From Spiractinospora alimapuensis (GTDB lineage: Bacteria; Actinomycetota; Actinomycetes; Streptosporangiales; Streptosporangiaceae): a stretch of 64,000 bases of DNA. The notes below the pieces were generated by a model. The model was not told the origin of the DNA and did not search any database. It was given only the letters and a program-made list of their open reading frames with translations. This document shows positions 55,384-64,000 of the stretch, in pieces. Position 1 is the first letter of the stretch. Each line of letters begins with the position of its first letter. The position numbers and the translations under genes are program-made. The stretch is taken from the NCBI RefSeq assembly GCF_018437505.1, contig NZ_CP072467.1:3558010-3622009 (forward strand), read 5' to 3'.

Positions 55384-56331
55384 ATGACACACACCACGCC
55401 AGTTCGGCGGCCGTCACCCCGGCCCGTTGCCGGAGCGACGGGCGGGTTCCATGAGCACGTCGTGGCCACGATCGGCCGCATCATGGCCGACCGACCCACT
55501 CTCCTGTTGGGACTGTTGCTAGCGACGGCCACCGTGCTGTCCATCAACGCGCTCAACCCGATCGACCTCTTCGTCAACACCTTCCCGCGCCTGCACTCCG
55601 ACCTCCTGCGCACGCTGCTCATCAACTGGCCGGACAACGTCGCCGGTCGCGCCGTCGCGCTCCCCGTGCTGGGCGTCGTCTCGTTGTTCCTCGCGCTGCG
55701 GTCACGTTCCTGGCGCCCGGTCATCATCGCCGCTGGCTCGGTCTTCACGATGATCTGCCTCGTCGCGGGGATGAAGCTGGTGCTCGCCCGCTCGCACCCT
55801 CGGACGGGTGACCCCAGCTTCTTCGTGGACATCGGCCACAACTTCTCCTTCCCCTCCGGCCACGGCGCCAACGCGATCCTCATCTACGGGGTCGCGCTGT
55901 ACCTGATCGTGCGCTACCAGGCGGTGCGGCCGTCGATCGCGCTGCGCCTGGGGTACATCATCGCGATGATCGCCTGTGTTCAGGCGGGTGTTTCGGCATA
56001 TCTTCACTTCCATTGGGCGACGGACCTGGTCGCGGGCATGATCGCCGGCGGTCTGGTGCTCCGCGTGACCGTCCTCGTGGACCGGATGATCCCCGACGAC
56101 TGGACGGTCGGGTGGTGGCCCTTTCTCCCGGCTGAGCGCTGCGTCTGCGGACGCCCCCTCCGGATGGCGCAGCACCCCGTGGTGACCACTCCGGCCCCCG
56201 GCCGCTACCGGCAGCTCCCGGTGCACCACGAGCGCACCGCCCCGACCCGCCGTCGCCGAGCCACCAACCGCCCCATGCCCACCCGACCAACCCGCATCCG
56301 CGCCACCCGCCCGCCGTCCCCACCCCGCTAG
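55384..56331 (+). CDS. PAP2-superfamily membrane phosphatase
   Basis: The 315-residue protein has five to six transmembrane helices and the three catalytic motifs KLVLARSHPR, PSGHGANA and HFHWATDLVAG. Such enzymes dephosphorylate lipid phosphates or undecaprenyl pyrophosphate on the outer face. The last 90 residues are an Arg/Pro/Thr-rich cytosolic tail preceded by CVCG. Confidence 0.9.
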   Translation: MTHTTPVRRPSPRPVAGATGGFHEHVVATIGRIMADRPTLLLGLLLATATVLSINALNPIDLFVNTFPRLHSDLLRTLLINWPDNVAGRAVALPVLGVVSLFLALRSRSWRPVIIAAGSVFTMICLVAGMKLVLARSHPRTGDPSFFVDIGHNFSFPSGHGANAILIYGVALYLIVRYQAVRPSIALRLGYIIAMIACVQAGVSAYLHFHWATDLVAGMIAGGLVLRVTVLVDRMIPDDWTVGWWPFLPAERCVCGRPLRMAQHPVVTTPAPGRYRQLPVHHERTAPTRRRRATNRPMPTRPTRIRATRPPSPPR

Positions 56332-56428
56332 GGGCGCTTCTCGCCCGTGTGATGCCATGGACATATGGGGTCACACCGACACCAGCGACACACCGCGCCG
56401 GCCCGCACCCACCCACGCCCCAATGAGC

Positions 56429-56623
56429 CGATGAGCGGCCCGGGTGGGGTGACGTTCGTGTCGCCGGAGAGCGCGACGTGGCGGGTGCAGTTGGACCGGG
56501 CCATGTGGGTGGCCGGGGTCCGCGGGCTGATGCTCCAGGCTTTGCACCCGCGTGCGATGCGGGGTGTGTGGCAACGTTCCGACTTCCGCGACGACCCCAC
56601 CGGGCGACTCATCCGGACTGCCG
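56429..56623 (+). repeat. 195-bp direct repeat, upstream copy
   Basis: This block is the same as 56665-56859 except at two positions (56601/56837 and 56607/56843), an offset of 236 bases. It duplicates the start of the downstream MpaB-family gene. Confidence 0.96.
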
Positions 56624-56670
56624 CCTGTTGTTGGGCTAGCACTGTGTCGCGACCATGGGGTGCGCGATGA
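56431..56670 (+). pseudogene. truncated duplicate of the MpaB-family gene 5' end
   Basis: The first 64 codons match the intact gene (MSGPGGVTFVSPESATWRVQ...), after which the frame leaves homology at 56624 and stops at 56670. It lacks the rest of the enzyme and is surely non-functional as such. Confidence 0.88.
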
Positions 56671-56859
56671 GCGGCCCGGGTGGGGTGACGTTCGTGTCGC
56701 CGGAGAGCGCGACGTGGCGGGTGCAGTTGGACCGGGCCATGTGGGTGGCCGGGGTCCGCGGGCTGATGCTCCAGGCTTTGCACCCGCGTGCGATGCGGGG
56801 TGTGTGGCAACGTTCCGACTTCCGCGACGACCCCACGGGGCGGCTCATCCGGACTGCCG
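56665..56859 (+). repeat. 195-bp direct repeat, downstream copy
   Basis: Matches 56429-56623 at 193 of 195 positions and forms the 5' end of the intact MpaB-family gene. Confidence 0.96.
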
Positions 56860-57590
56860 ACTTCGTCGCCACAATGACCTACGGCTCCGCGGCGGAGGTC
56901 GCGGAGTTGGGTGCGCGGGTGCGGATGATCCATTCCCGGTTGCGGTTCGTGGACCCTGAGACGGGGCGGACGCACCGGGTGGACGAGCCGGATCTGTTGT
57001 TGTGGGTGCACTGTGCCGAGGTCGTGTCGTACCTGGAGGTCACCGTGCGGGCTGGTCTCCGGTTGGAGCGGGGGGACGCGGACGCCTACTTCGCGGAACA
57101 GCGGGACACGGCGGCTCAGGTGGGGTTGGATCCGGCGGATGTGCCGGGGTCGGTGGCGGAGATGCGCTCGTATCTGGCCCGGATGAGACCGTCGCTTCGA
57201 GCCACTCCGGAGGCGAGGGCGGCGATCCGCTTCCTGCTGTGGCCGGCGCTGCCCGACCGGTTGCGGTGGTTGAACCCGGCCAAGCCGTTGTGGTGGCCGG
57301 TGGGCGCCCTCGGTTACTACGCGCTGCCGCGGTTCGCGCGCCGGATGTTGGGTGTCCTTCCCGAGGTCCCGGGGGTGGAGGGCGCGACGACTCTCGGTCT
57401 GACCGGGGTCCGCGCCGTGCTGGAGCGCACCCCCAACCGCTGGTACAACTACCTGTTCGACGAGGCCACTGTTCTCCGGGCGGAGCGGGCCCGCGAGCGC
57501 TTGGAGGCGCTCGGCTACGAGTTCCCCACCCGCCGTGGCCTCCGCGACCCCCGTGACTGGCGGCGCGCCGGCCTGGTGACGGAGGGCTAG
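56667..57590 (+). CDS. MpaB-family (DUF2236) oxygenase-like protein
   Basis: The 307-residue protein has conserved helices MLQALHPRAMRGVWQRSDF, DPTGRLIRT and HRVDEPDLLLWVHCAEV, with histidines that may ligate heme or metal as in latex-clearing-protein relatives. The substrate is unknown. ATG 56667 is the same codon as in the truncated copy. The shared start region means its ribosome site may have been remodelled by the duplication. Confidence 0.85.
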   Translation: MSGPGGVTFVSPESATWRVQLDRAMWVAGVRGLMLQALHPRAMRGVWQRSDFRDDPTGRLIRTADFVATMTYGSAAEVAELGARVRMIHSRLRFVDPETGRTHRVDEPDLLLWVHCAEVVSYLEVTVRAGLRLERGDADAYFAEQRDTAAQVGLDPADVPGSVAEMRSYLARMRPSLRATPEARAAIRFLLWPALPDRLRWLNPAKPLWWPVGALGYYALPRFARRMLGVLPEVPGVEGATTLGLTGVRAVLERTPNRWYNYLFDEATVLRAERARERLEALGYEFPTRRGLRDPRDWRRAGLVTEG

Positions 57591-57657
57591 GCGAGTTCGG
57601 GTGGGCGCCGGCGGCTGAGGGGACGTGCCCCGGAAGACCGCAGGTGGGAATCGTAGG

Positions 57658-58929
57658 ATGGGATGGATGTCCACCACCGACCGCGTTCGTCCCGACTCGT
57701 GTCCCGGAGTGCTCCGGCTGCACGAGGCCGCCGATGGCGCCCTGGCTCGGGTACGAATCACGGGGGGACGGATCTCCGCTGGGGCACTGCGGACGCTCGC
57801 TGATCTCACCGAGCGATACGCGGACGGAGCCTTGGAGCTCACCTCGCGGGGGAACGTCCAGGTGCGAGCGGTCACGCCCGGGGCGGAAGGCGAGATCGCG
57901 GCCGGCTTGGCGCGGGTGGGACTGCTTCCCTCGGCGCGGCACGAGCGGGTCCGCAACATCGTCGCCTCGCCGCTCGCCGGGTGGGACCGGCACGGGCGCG
58001 GGGACGTCGACGACCTGGTCCGCGCGTTGGATGAGCGTCTCCTGCGCGGGACGGACATCACGGAACTGAGCGGTCGCTTCCTGTTCGGACTCGACGACGG
58101 TCGAGGGGACGTCAGCCCGTCGGTTGACGTGGGCTGGATCGCCTCCTCGCCGAGCGACGGGGTGTTGGTCGTTGGTGGGCGGCCCACCCGGATCGCCGTG
58201 CCGAGGGCGCGGGCGGTCGACGTGCTGCTGTCCGCGGCGCGGGTCTTCCTGGAGGTGGGCCAGGGCTGGCGCGTGGACAGTGCTCCCGACACCGCGCGGC
58301 GAATCGTCGACGGGGTCCGTGCGGCGTGGCCCGCTCTCCCCCACACGGAACCCGCCTGGTCGACTGCCGTGGAACTCCCGATCTCCGAACCACCTCAGGT
58401 CGGGGTGTACCCCCGGCCGGACTCCGATCGTGTGCCCGCCACGCTCGTCGCCGGCATCCCCCTGGGGCGCCTGACGGCACGCCAGGCACGGGAGCTCGCC
58501 GCGTCCACCGCGAACGAGGAACTCCGGATCACTCCGTGGCGGAGTATCGCCCTGCGTCCGGCCGACCCCGACGCGACGGCCGACACCCTGCGCGTGGCGG
58601 GGCTGTTCACCTCCCCGGACTCCGCGTGGAACGGCGTCACGGCGTGCGCCGGGCAACCGCACTGTGCCAAGGCCAACGCCGACGTGCGCGCGTTGGCCGC
58701 CCAGGTCGTCCAGGCGGCGCCACCAGCCCCGGGGCCTCGTCGCCCCTTCCACTGGGCCGGATGCGCGCGTCGGTGCGGCCGACCGAACTATCCCCACCTC
58801 GACGTTCTCAGTCTTCCCGATGGCGGTGTCCTCGTTGACGACACCGCCGTTCCCGGCGCCCAACCGGCCGAGCATGTGGCCGAACTGCGCGTGACCTCCC
58901 CTTTCCCCAACCCGATCGATGGAACGTGA
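57658..58929 (+). CDS. cobG: precorrin-3B synthase
   Basis: The product of about 423 residues consists of two nitrite/sulfite-reductase-like ferredoxin halves and a 4Fe-4S site with cysteines in [10 protein letters not shown] and GCARRCG. CobG uses oxygen to hydroxylate precorrin-3A in the aerobic cobalamin pathway. ATG 57658 follows AGGTGGGA; ATG 57667 is an alternative. Its stop overlaps the cobH start by four bases. Confidence 0.9.
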   Translation: MGWMSTTDRVRPDSCPGVLRLHEAADGALARVRITGGRISAGALRTLADLTERYADGALELTSRGNVQVRAVTPGAEGEIAAGLARVGLLPSARHERVRNIVASPLAGWDRHGRGDVDDLVRALDERLLRGTDITELSGRFLFGLDDGRGDVSPSVDVGWIASSPSDGVLVVGGRPTRIAVPRARAVDVLLSAARVFLEVGQGWRVDSAPDTARRIVDGVRAAWPALPHTEPAWSTAVELPISEPPQVGVYPRPDSDRVPATLVAGIPLGRLTARQARELAASTANEELRITPWRSIALRPADPDATADTLRVAGLFTSPDSAWNGVTACAGQPHCAKANADVRALAAQVVQAAPPAPGPRRPFHWAGCARRCGRPNYPHLDVLSLPDGGVLVDDTAVPGAQPAEHVAELRVTSPFPNPIDGT

Positions 58930-59552
58930 CCGACTACATTCGCGACGGCGCCGAGATCTACCGGCGCTCCTTCGCCACCATCCGTGCCGAAGCGGACCTG
59001 ACCGCACTCCCCGAGGACGTCTCCCAAGTCACGGTTCGCATGATCCACGCCTGCGGCATGGTCGACCTCGTCACCGATGTCGACTACAGCCCGGACGTCG
59101 TCTCCGCGGCACGAACCGCGCTCGACGCGGGCGCGCCGATCCTGTGCGACGCCGAGATGGTCGCCTCCGGCGTCACCCGGGCCCGACTGCCACGGGACAA
59201 CGAGGTCGTCTGCACCCTTCGTGCCCCGGGCGTGCCCGAGCTGGCCGAGAAGCTGGGCACCACGCGCAGCGCGGCGGCGATGGAACTGTGGCGGGACCGG
59301 CTTGACGGTTCCGTGGTGGCCGTGGGCAACGCCCCCACCTCCCTGTTCCGCCTGCTCGAGCTGATCGCCGCGGGGGCGGGAACCCCCGCCGCGGTCATCG
59401 GGGTGCCCGTGGGCTTCATCGGGGCCGCGGAGTCCAAGCGGGCTCTCGCCGAGGCCGGCGTGGCTCCCTATCTCGTCGTGCACGGGCGGCGGGGTGGCAG
59501 CGCGCTCGCCTCCGCCGCGATCAACGCCATCGCCAGCCGGTCGGAGGTGTGA
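58926..59552 (+). CDS. cobH: precorrin-8X methylmutase
   Basis: The 208-residue protein has [29 protein letters not shown] with the catalytic histidine, [15 protein letters not shown] and [13 protein letters not shown], diagnostic of CobH/CbiC. It migrates a methyl group to give hydrogenobyrinate. GTG 58926 overlaps the cobG stop. Confidence 0.96.
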   Translation: MTDYIRDGAEIYRRSFATIRAEADLTALPEDVSQVTVRMIHACGMVDLVTDVDYSPDVVSAARTALDAGAPILCDAEMVASGVTRARLPRDNEVVCTLRAPGVPELAEKLGTTRSAAAMELWRDRLDGSVVAVGNAPTSLFRLLELIAAGAGTPAAVIGVPVGFIGAAESKRALAEAGVAPYLVVHGRRGGSALASAAINAIASRSEV

Positions 59553-59558
59553 GGCGCG

Positions 59559-61100
59559 ATGAGTGACGACAACACGACCACGTCAGCCGGCACCGGGCGT
59601 CTTTGGGGCGTCGGCCTGGGCCCCGGGGACCCGGAACTGGTCACGGTGAAGGCGGCGCGCCTCATCGGTGCGGCCGACGTCATCGCCTACCACTCCGCCC
59701 GCCACGGCCGCAGCGTCGCCCGTGGCCTGGCCGAGCCCTACCTGACCGGGCGACAACGCGAGGAGCACCTGGTCTATCCGGTGACCACCGAGGGGACGAA
59801 CCACCCCGGCGGCTACCAGGGCGCGATGACGGAGTTCTACGCCGAGGCCGCCGAACAACTGGCACGACACCTGGACGCGGGCCGGGACGTGGTGGTCCTC
59901 GTCGTGGGCGACCCGCTCTTCTACAGTTCCTACATGCACCTGCACCAGCGGCTGGCACACCGGTACCCCACTGAGGTGGTGCCCGGCGTGACCTCCCTGA
60001 GCGGCGCGTCCGCGGTTCTCAACCGGCCCCTGGCCCAGGGGGACGAGGTGCTGACCGTGCTGCCCGGCACCCTCCCCTCCGAGGAACTCTCGCGACGACT
60101 GCGAGACGCGGACGCGGCGGCCGTGATGAAGCTCGGCAGGACGTTCCCACAGGTGAGGACCGCGTTCGCCGACGCTGGCCGCTTGGACGACGCTTGGTAC
60201 GTCGAACGCGCGACCACCGCCAGAGAACGGTGGATGCCGCTGGCCGACGTGGACCCCGACCGCGTGCCGTACTTCTCGATGGCGCTGCTGACCAGCCCGT
60301 CCACGCGGACCTGGGAAGCGACCGTCCCCCGCGCGACCGGCGAGACGACCGGCGGCGGCTCCGTCGTCGTGGTGGGTACGGGCCCGGCCGGGCCCGACTG
60401 GCTCACCCCGGAGTCGCGGGACGCGCTGGCGGACGCCACCGACCTCCTCGGCTACCGCACCTACCTCGACCGGGTTCACCAGTGGCCCGGGCAGCGTAAG
60501 CACGCCACGGGCAACACCGTGGAGGCCGAGAGAGCCGCGCACGCCCTCGAGCTGGCATTGGAGGGTGCTCGGGTCGCCGTGGTCTCCGGGGGCGATCCGG
60601 GGGTCTTCGCCATGGCGACCGCGGTCATGGAGGCGGCGGAGGATCCGCGGTTCCGCGACGTGCCGGTGATCGTGCTGCCGGGTGTCACCGCCGCGCAGGC
60701 GGCCGCCGCCCGGGTCGGTGCGCCGCTCGGACACGACTACTGTGTCCTGTCCCTGTCGGACCGGCTCAAGCCGTGGGACGTGATCGAGAACCGCCTCGCG
60801 GCGGCGGCCGGCGCCGACCTGGTGCTCGCCATCTACAACCCCGCGTCCCGGGCACGGACGTGGCAGGTCGCCAAGGCCCGGGATCTCCTGCTGGCGCATC
60901 GCGAGCCCGGCACGCCGGTCGTCGTCGCCCGGGACGTCGGCGGACCGGAGGAGTCGGTCCGCGTAGTGGCGCTGGCCGACCTCGACCCCGACACCGTGGA
61001 CATGCGCTGTCTGCTTCTGGTCGGGGCGTCCACCACCCAGTGGACGCGGGACGGCGCCGGTCGGGACACCGTGTGGACCCCGCGACGCTACCCGGCGTGA
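59559..61100 (+). CDS. cobIJ: fused precorrin-2 C20-methyltransferase / precorrin-3B C17-methyltransferase
   Basis: The 513-residue protein joins two SAM-dependent tetrapyrrole methylases. The N-terminal half (GVGLGPGDPELVTVKAARLI) is CobI; the C-terminal half from about residue 265 (VVVVGTGPAGPDWLTPESRD, SGGDPGVFAMA) is CobJ. The fusion is usual in actinobacteria. It lies six bases after cobH and overlaps convergent cobK by 13 bases. Confidence 0.96.
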   Translation: MSDDNTTTSAGTGRLWGVGLGPGDPELVTVKAARLIGAADVIAYHSARHGRSVARGLAEPYLTGRQREEHLVYPVTTEGTNHPGGYQGAMTEFYAEAAEQLARHLDAGRDVVVLVVGDPLFYSSYMHLHQRLAHRYPTEVVPGVTSLSGASAVLNRPLAQGDEVLTVLPGTLPSEELSRRLRDADAAAVMKLGRTFPQVRTAFADAGRLDDAWYVERATTARERWMPLADVDPDRVPYFSMALLTSPSTRTWEATVPRATGETTGGGSVVVVGTGPAGPDWLTPESRDALADATDLLGYRTYLDRVHQWPGQRKHATGNTVEAERAAHALELALEGARVAVVSGGDPGVFAMATAVMEAAEDPRFRDVPVIVLPGVTAAQAAAARVGAPLGHDYCVLSLSDRLKPWDVIENRLAAAAGADLVLAIYNPASRARTWQVAKARDLLLAHREPGTPVVVARDVGGPEESVRVVALADLDPDTVDMRCLLLVGASTTQWTRDGAGRDTVWTPRRYPA

Positions 61101-61834
61101 ACCTGACGAATCCAGTCCGCGGCCCCCTCGGGGGTCGCGGTCGTCGCCACGTCGGGCGCGGGGGGGCGACGCGCGATGAGCACGGGCACTCCCAGCTCCC
61201 GCGCGGCGGCGAGCTTCGGCGCCGCGGCCTCGCCCCCGCTGTCCTTGGTGACCACGACGTCGACCTGGTGCCGCGCGAGGAGGTCCCGTTCCCCGTCCAG
61301 GGTGAACGGCCCTCGGTCGATCAGCAGCTCCATCCGTGGCGGCGTCGGTGGCTCCGGAGCGTGCACGCACCGGGCGAGGAACCACCGGTCCGGTACGGCC
61401 GCGAACGGCGCCATGCTCTGTCGCCCCACGGTGAGGAACACGCGTTCACCGAACCCGAGCAGGGCCCGCGCGGCCTCCTCGAGAGAGTCGACCCAATGCC
61501 ACGCGTCGCCGGGAACGGGAGACCATCCGGGGCGGCGCAGGGCGAGCACGGGAACCCCGCCACGTTCCCCTGCCTCGGCGGCGGCACGGCTGATCTGGGC
61601 CGCGAACGGATGCGTGGCGTCGACCAGTGCGGTGATCGCGTTGTCCCGCAGCCACGTGGTCAGGCCCTCCACGCCACCGAACCCGCCGACCCGAACCTCC
61701 CCGTGCGGACGCCGAGGATCGTGGGTCCGGCCCGCCAGGGACGTGACCACCTCGACCAGCGGATCCGCCGTGAGCAGGTCGCTGAGCCGCCGTGCCTCCG
61801 TGGTCCCGCCCAGGACGAGAACCCGCGCCGTCAT
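61088..61834 (-). CDS. cobK: precorrin-6A reductase
   Basis: The 248-residue protein starts MTARVLVLGGTTEARRLSD and has VDATHPFAAQIS and VVTKDSGGEAAAPKL, typical of CobK/CbiJ. It reduces the corrin ring intermediate with NADPH. ATG 61834 follows GGAGG and is separated from the divergent cbiD start by 14 bases. Confidence 0.95.
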   Translation of the reverse strand: MTARVLVLGGTTEARRLSDLLTADPLVEVVTSLAGRTHDPRRPHGEVRVGGFGGVEGLTTWLRDNAITALVDATHPFAAQISRAAAEAGERGGVPVLALRRPGWSPVPGDAWHWVDSLEEAARALLGFGERVFLTVGRQSMAPFAAVPDRWFLARCVHAPEPPTPPRMELLIDRGPFTLDGERDLLARHQVDVVVTKDSGGEAAAPKLAAARELGVPVLIARRPPAPDVATTATPEGAADWIRQVHAG

Positions 61835-61848
61835 TGGAGCCTCCGCTC
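61835..61848. promoter_or_regulatory. paired divergent ribosome-binding sites between cobK and cbiD
   Basis: The 14-base gap contains GGAGCCTCC (61836-61844). GGAG serves cbiD on the plus strand at a nine-base spacing; the complement GGAGG serves cobK on the minus strand at five. Promoters for both genes must therefore lie within the opposite coding sequence. Confidence 0.75.
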
Positions 61849-62925
61849 GTGAGTGAATCGTTGCGGTACGGATGGACGACCGGGGCGTGCGCCACGGCCG
61901 CCACCGCCGCGGCCTGCCACGGCCTGTGGTGTGGCGTGTTTCCCGACCCGATCCGGATCGAGCTCCCACGGGGGCGCACGCCCGAGTTCGGACTGGCGTT
62001 CACCGAGACTACTCCGGGCCGCGCCAGCGCCGGCGTGGTGAAGGACGCGGGGGACGATCCGGACGTCACCCACGGCGCCACGGTCGTGTCGACGGTGTGG
62101 CCAGCGGAACCGGGATCCGGAGTCGTCTTCCACGCCGGACCGGGAGTGGGGACCATCACGAAACCCGGCCTGCCGTTGCCGGTGGGCGAGCCGGCGATCA
62201 ACCCGGTACCGCGCAGGCTCATCACCCAGGCGGTGACCGCCGCCGCCGAGGAACACGACGAGCCCGCCGACCTGAACGTCGAGATATCCGTGCCCGGCGG
62301 CGAGCGGATCGCCGAACAGACGTGGAACCCCCGTCTCGGGATCCTGGGCGGCCTCTCCATCCTCGGCACGACGGGCGTCGTCGTCCCCTACTCCTGCTCT
62401 GCGTGGATCGACAGCATCCGCCGGGGCATCGACGTCGCGCGCGCCGTGGGGATCGACCACGTCGCGGGCGCCACGGGCTCGACCTCCGAGATCACGGCGC
62501 GCGACCTGTACGGCCTGCCCACCGAGGCCCTGCTCGACATGGGCGACTTCGCGGGCGCCGTCCTGAAGTACCTGCGCCGACACCCCGTCCCCCGTCTCAC
62601 CCTCGCCGGCGGCTTCGCCAAGCTCAGCAAACTCGCCGCGGGGCACCTCGATCTCCACTCCAAGCGTTCACAGGTGGACCGTGGTTTCCTCGCCGACCTC
62701 GCCCGAGAGTCCGGCGCGGACGAGGCTCTCGCCCACGCCATCACCGAAGGGAACACGGCCCTCAGAGCCCTGGAACTCGCCCAGGACGCCAACATCCCCC
62801 TCGGCGACGTCGTCGCCTCCCGCGCCCGCGACACCGCCCTCCAGGTCCTCGACGGAGCCCCGGTGGCCGTCGACGTGCTCGCCATCAACCGATCCGGAAC
62901 GATCGTCGGCCGCGCGGGACCATAG
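61849..62925 (+). CDS. cbiD: cobalt-precorrin-5B (C1)-methyltransferase
   Basis: The 358-residue protein starts MSESLRYGWTTGACATAATA, the CbiD signature, and has GTTGVVVPYS and LAGGFAKLSKLAAG. It deacylates and methylates C1 of precorrin-5B in pathways lacking CobF. GTG 61849 is the only start before the signature. Confidence 0.95.
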   Translation: MSESLRYGWTTGACATAATAAACHGLWCGVFPDPIRIELPRGRTPEFGLAFTETTPGRASAGVVKDAGDDPDVTHGATVVSTVWPAEPGSGVVFHAGPGVGTITKPGLPLPVGEPAINPVPRRLITQAVTAAAEEHDEPADLNVEISVPGGERIAEQTWNPRLGILGGLSILGTTGVVVPYSCSAWIDSIRRGIDVARAVGIDHVAGATGSTSEITARDLYGLPTEALLDMGDFAGAVLKYLRRHPVPRLTLAGGFAKLSKLAAGHLDLHSKRSQVDRGFLADLARESGADEALAHAITEGNTALRALELAQDANIPLGDVVASRARDTALQVLDGAPVAVDVLAINRSGTIVGRAGP

Positions 62926-63246
62926 CGGTCGTGCGCGGGGAGCTGTTTCGCCGTCCCGGCCGAGAAGCGGCCGCGGGCCTCTCACCGGATTCCCTGGGGA
63001 GGGGCCAGTTCCCCTCCGTTCACGCGGACGTCCACCCGCCGCGTGCATCCGAAGGGGGAGCGCGAGGTTTCCCCTTGGGCCTTTCCTGCGGAGAGAAGAC
63101 ACCACCAAGTGCGGTCCGGCCACGGCGCCGCCCCGTCACTACCCACACCTCGGGGCCCGGTTCGTCGTTGGTGTCCGTCGGCGTCGGCCACGGGGTACCG
63201 AGGTCCCTCGCGTAGCGTGATCTCCACCGCCAGGGCAGGGAACGCG
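62926..63246. other. cbiD-cobM convergent intergenic region
   Basis: No gene, terminator with a clear stem, or cobalamin riboswitch is recognisable in this 321-base gap. It lies at the 3' ends of both genes, so a riboswitch is not expected. Confidence 0.55.
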
Positions 63247-64000
63247 CTACTCGGTGGGGTCGCCGGCCTGGAGGAGCTCCTGGCGGGCGCAGGAGTAGAG
63301 GTGGCTGTCGCGGAAGCCCTCGGCGGCGAGGACGCGTCCGACGACGATGACGGCGGTGCGGGTGATTCCGGCGGAGGCTACCCGTTCGGCGATGTCGGTG
63401 AGGGTGCCGCGGAGGACGACCTCGTCGGGCTGGGTGGCGAAGGCGACGACGGCGACGGGGCAGTCGGGGCCGTAGTGGGGGAGGAGTTCGGCGACGATCT
63501 CGTCGACGTAGCGGATCGCCAGGTGGAGGACGAGTGTCGCGCCGGAGCGGCCGAGGGTGGCGAGGTCCTCTCCGGGGGGCATGGGAGTGGCGCCTCGGGC
63601 GACGCGGGTGAGGATCACCGTCTGGCCGACCGTGGGGACCGTGAGTTCGCGGCCCAGGGAGGCGGCCGCCGCGGCGTAGGCGGGGACGCCGGGGACCATC
63701 TCGTAGGGAATGTCGCGGGCGGTGAGGCGCCGCACCTGTTCGGCGGTCGCGCTGAACACGGCCGGGTCCCCAGAGTGCAGCCGCGCGACGTCGTGGCCGG
63801 CGCGGTGCGCGGTGGTGATCTCGTCCACGATCTCGTCGAGGGTCATGGTGGCCGTGTCGACGAGGCGCGCGTCCGGCGGGCAGTGGGCGAGGACCTCGGT
63901 CGGGACCAAGCTGCCGGCGTAGAGACAGACCTGGCAGGAGCCGAGAACGCGGGTCGCGCGCAGGGTCAGCAGGTCGGGGGCGCCGGGGCCCGCACCGATG
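63247..64000 (-). CDS. cobM: precorrin-4 C11-methyltransferase, 5' end beyond window
   Basis: The frame is open to the right edge and reads IGAGPGAPDLLTLRATRVLG, missing only the first few residues. It continues with CLYAGSLVPTEVLAHCPP, HSGDPAVFSATAEQ and EMVPGVPAYAAAAA, diagnostic of CobM/CbiF. It methylates C11 of precorrin-4. Confidence 0.95.
   Translation of the reverse strand, partial: IGAGPGAPDLLTLRATRVLGSCQVCLYAGSLVPTEVLAHCPPDARLVDTATMTLDEIVDEITTAHRAGHDVARLHSGDPAVFSATAEQVRRLTARDIPYEMVPGVPAYAAAAASLGRELTVPTVGQTVILTRVARGATPMPPGEDLATLGRSGATLVLHLAIRYVDEIVAELLPHYGPDCPVAVVAFATQPDEVVLRGTLTDIAERVASAGITRTAVIVVGRVLAAEGFRDSHLYSCARQELLQAGDPTE

Noticed and set aside
62926-63246. Possible cobalamin riboswitch next to the corrin genes
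   Set aside because: No B12-box sequence is visible and the gap lies at the 3' ends of both flanking genes.
1-64000. Insertion sequences, prophage, integrase or CRISPR arrays
   Set aside because: No transposase, integrase or Cas-like product and no regularly spaced repeat-spacer array were found.

Overview
The window is a high-GC actinobacterial chromosome segment centred on the replication origin. GTG/TTG starts are common, the oriC lies between dnaA and dnaN, and the order gnd-dnaN-oriC-dnaA-rpmH-rnpA-yidD-yidC-jag-rsmG-parA-parB-trxA-trxB-sigM is shared with streptomycetes and mycobacteria. My inference is a Streptosporangiales/Nocardiopsaceae-like organism (Nocardiopsis and relatives); I could not test this with a search.

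Layout: 1-5.4 kb holds gnd (partial), dnaN, an oriC with more than a dozen DnaA boxes plus a DnaA-trio-like element, dnaA, and divergent rpmH. 5.4-11.0 kb is the rnpA-yidD-yidC-jag and rsmG-parA-parB block with parS sites, one of them at the end of an unusual 22-bp phased array of parS half-sites. 11.5-22.0 kb is a minus-strand envelope/stress block: DUF6049 protein, two tandem MurJ-type flippases, a separate pseudokinase, an ECF sigma factor and its anti-sigma factor, then trxB-trxA behind a textbook SigR-type promoter. 22.3-26.5 kb has the CCA-adding enzyme, a small membrane protein, inositol-phosphate synthase and its PadR-family neighbour. 27-32.7 kb has a class A penicillin-binding protein, a GT87-like membrane protein and the rpsF-ssb-rpsR-rplI operon. 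32.8-39.4 kb has a Tat-exported amidase, dnaB preceded by a second DnaA-box cluster, small proteins, dnaX, the SRP RNA and tRNA-Ser(GGA). 39.5-43.7 kb is an accessory patch of lipoproteins and tRNA-Ser(CGA). 43.6-49.9 kb has tadA, upp, ybaB-recR, lysC-asd and a GntR regulator. 50.2-55 kb has a pyruvate-dehydrogenase-type operon whose E2 gene carries a one-base frameshift, with a FadR-type regulator and a 17-bp palindrome upstream. 55.4-64 kb has a PAP2 phosphatase, an MpaB-family gene with a fresh partial tandem duplication, and a corrin-ring gene cluster (cobG, cobH, cobIJ, cobK, cbiD, cobM partial).

Replication, segregation, cell-wall export and redox control are therefore physically interleaved around the origin. 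I found no insertion sequences, prophage, CRISPR arrays or integrase genes. The most notable non-coding signals are the phased parS half-site array, the DnaA-box cluster before dnaB, the SigR promoter before trxB, the candidate S6:S18 leader before rpsF, and the paired Shine-Dalgarno element between cobK and cbiD.
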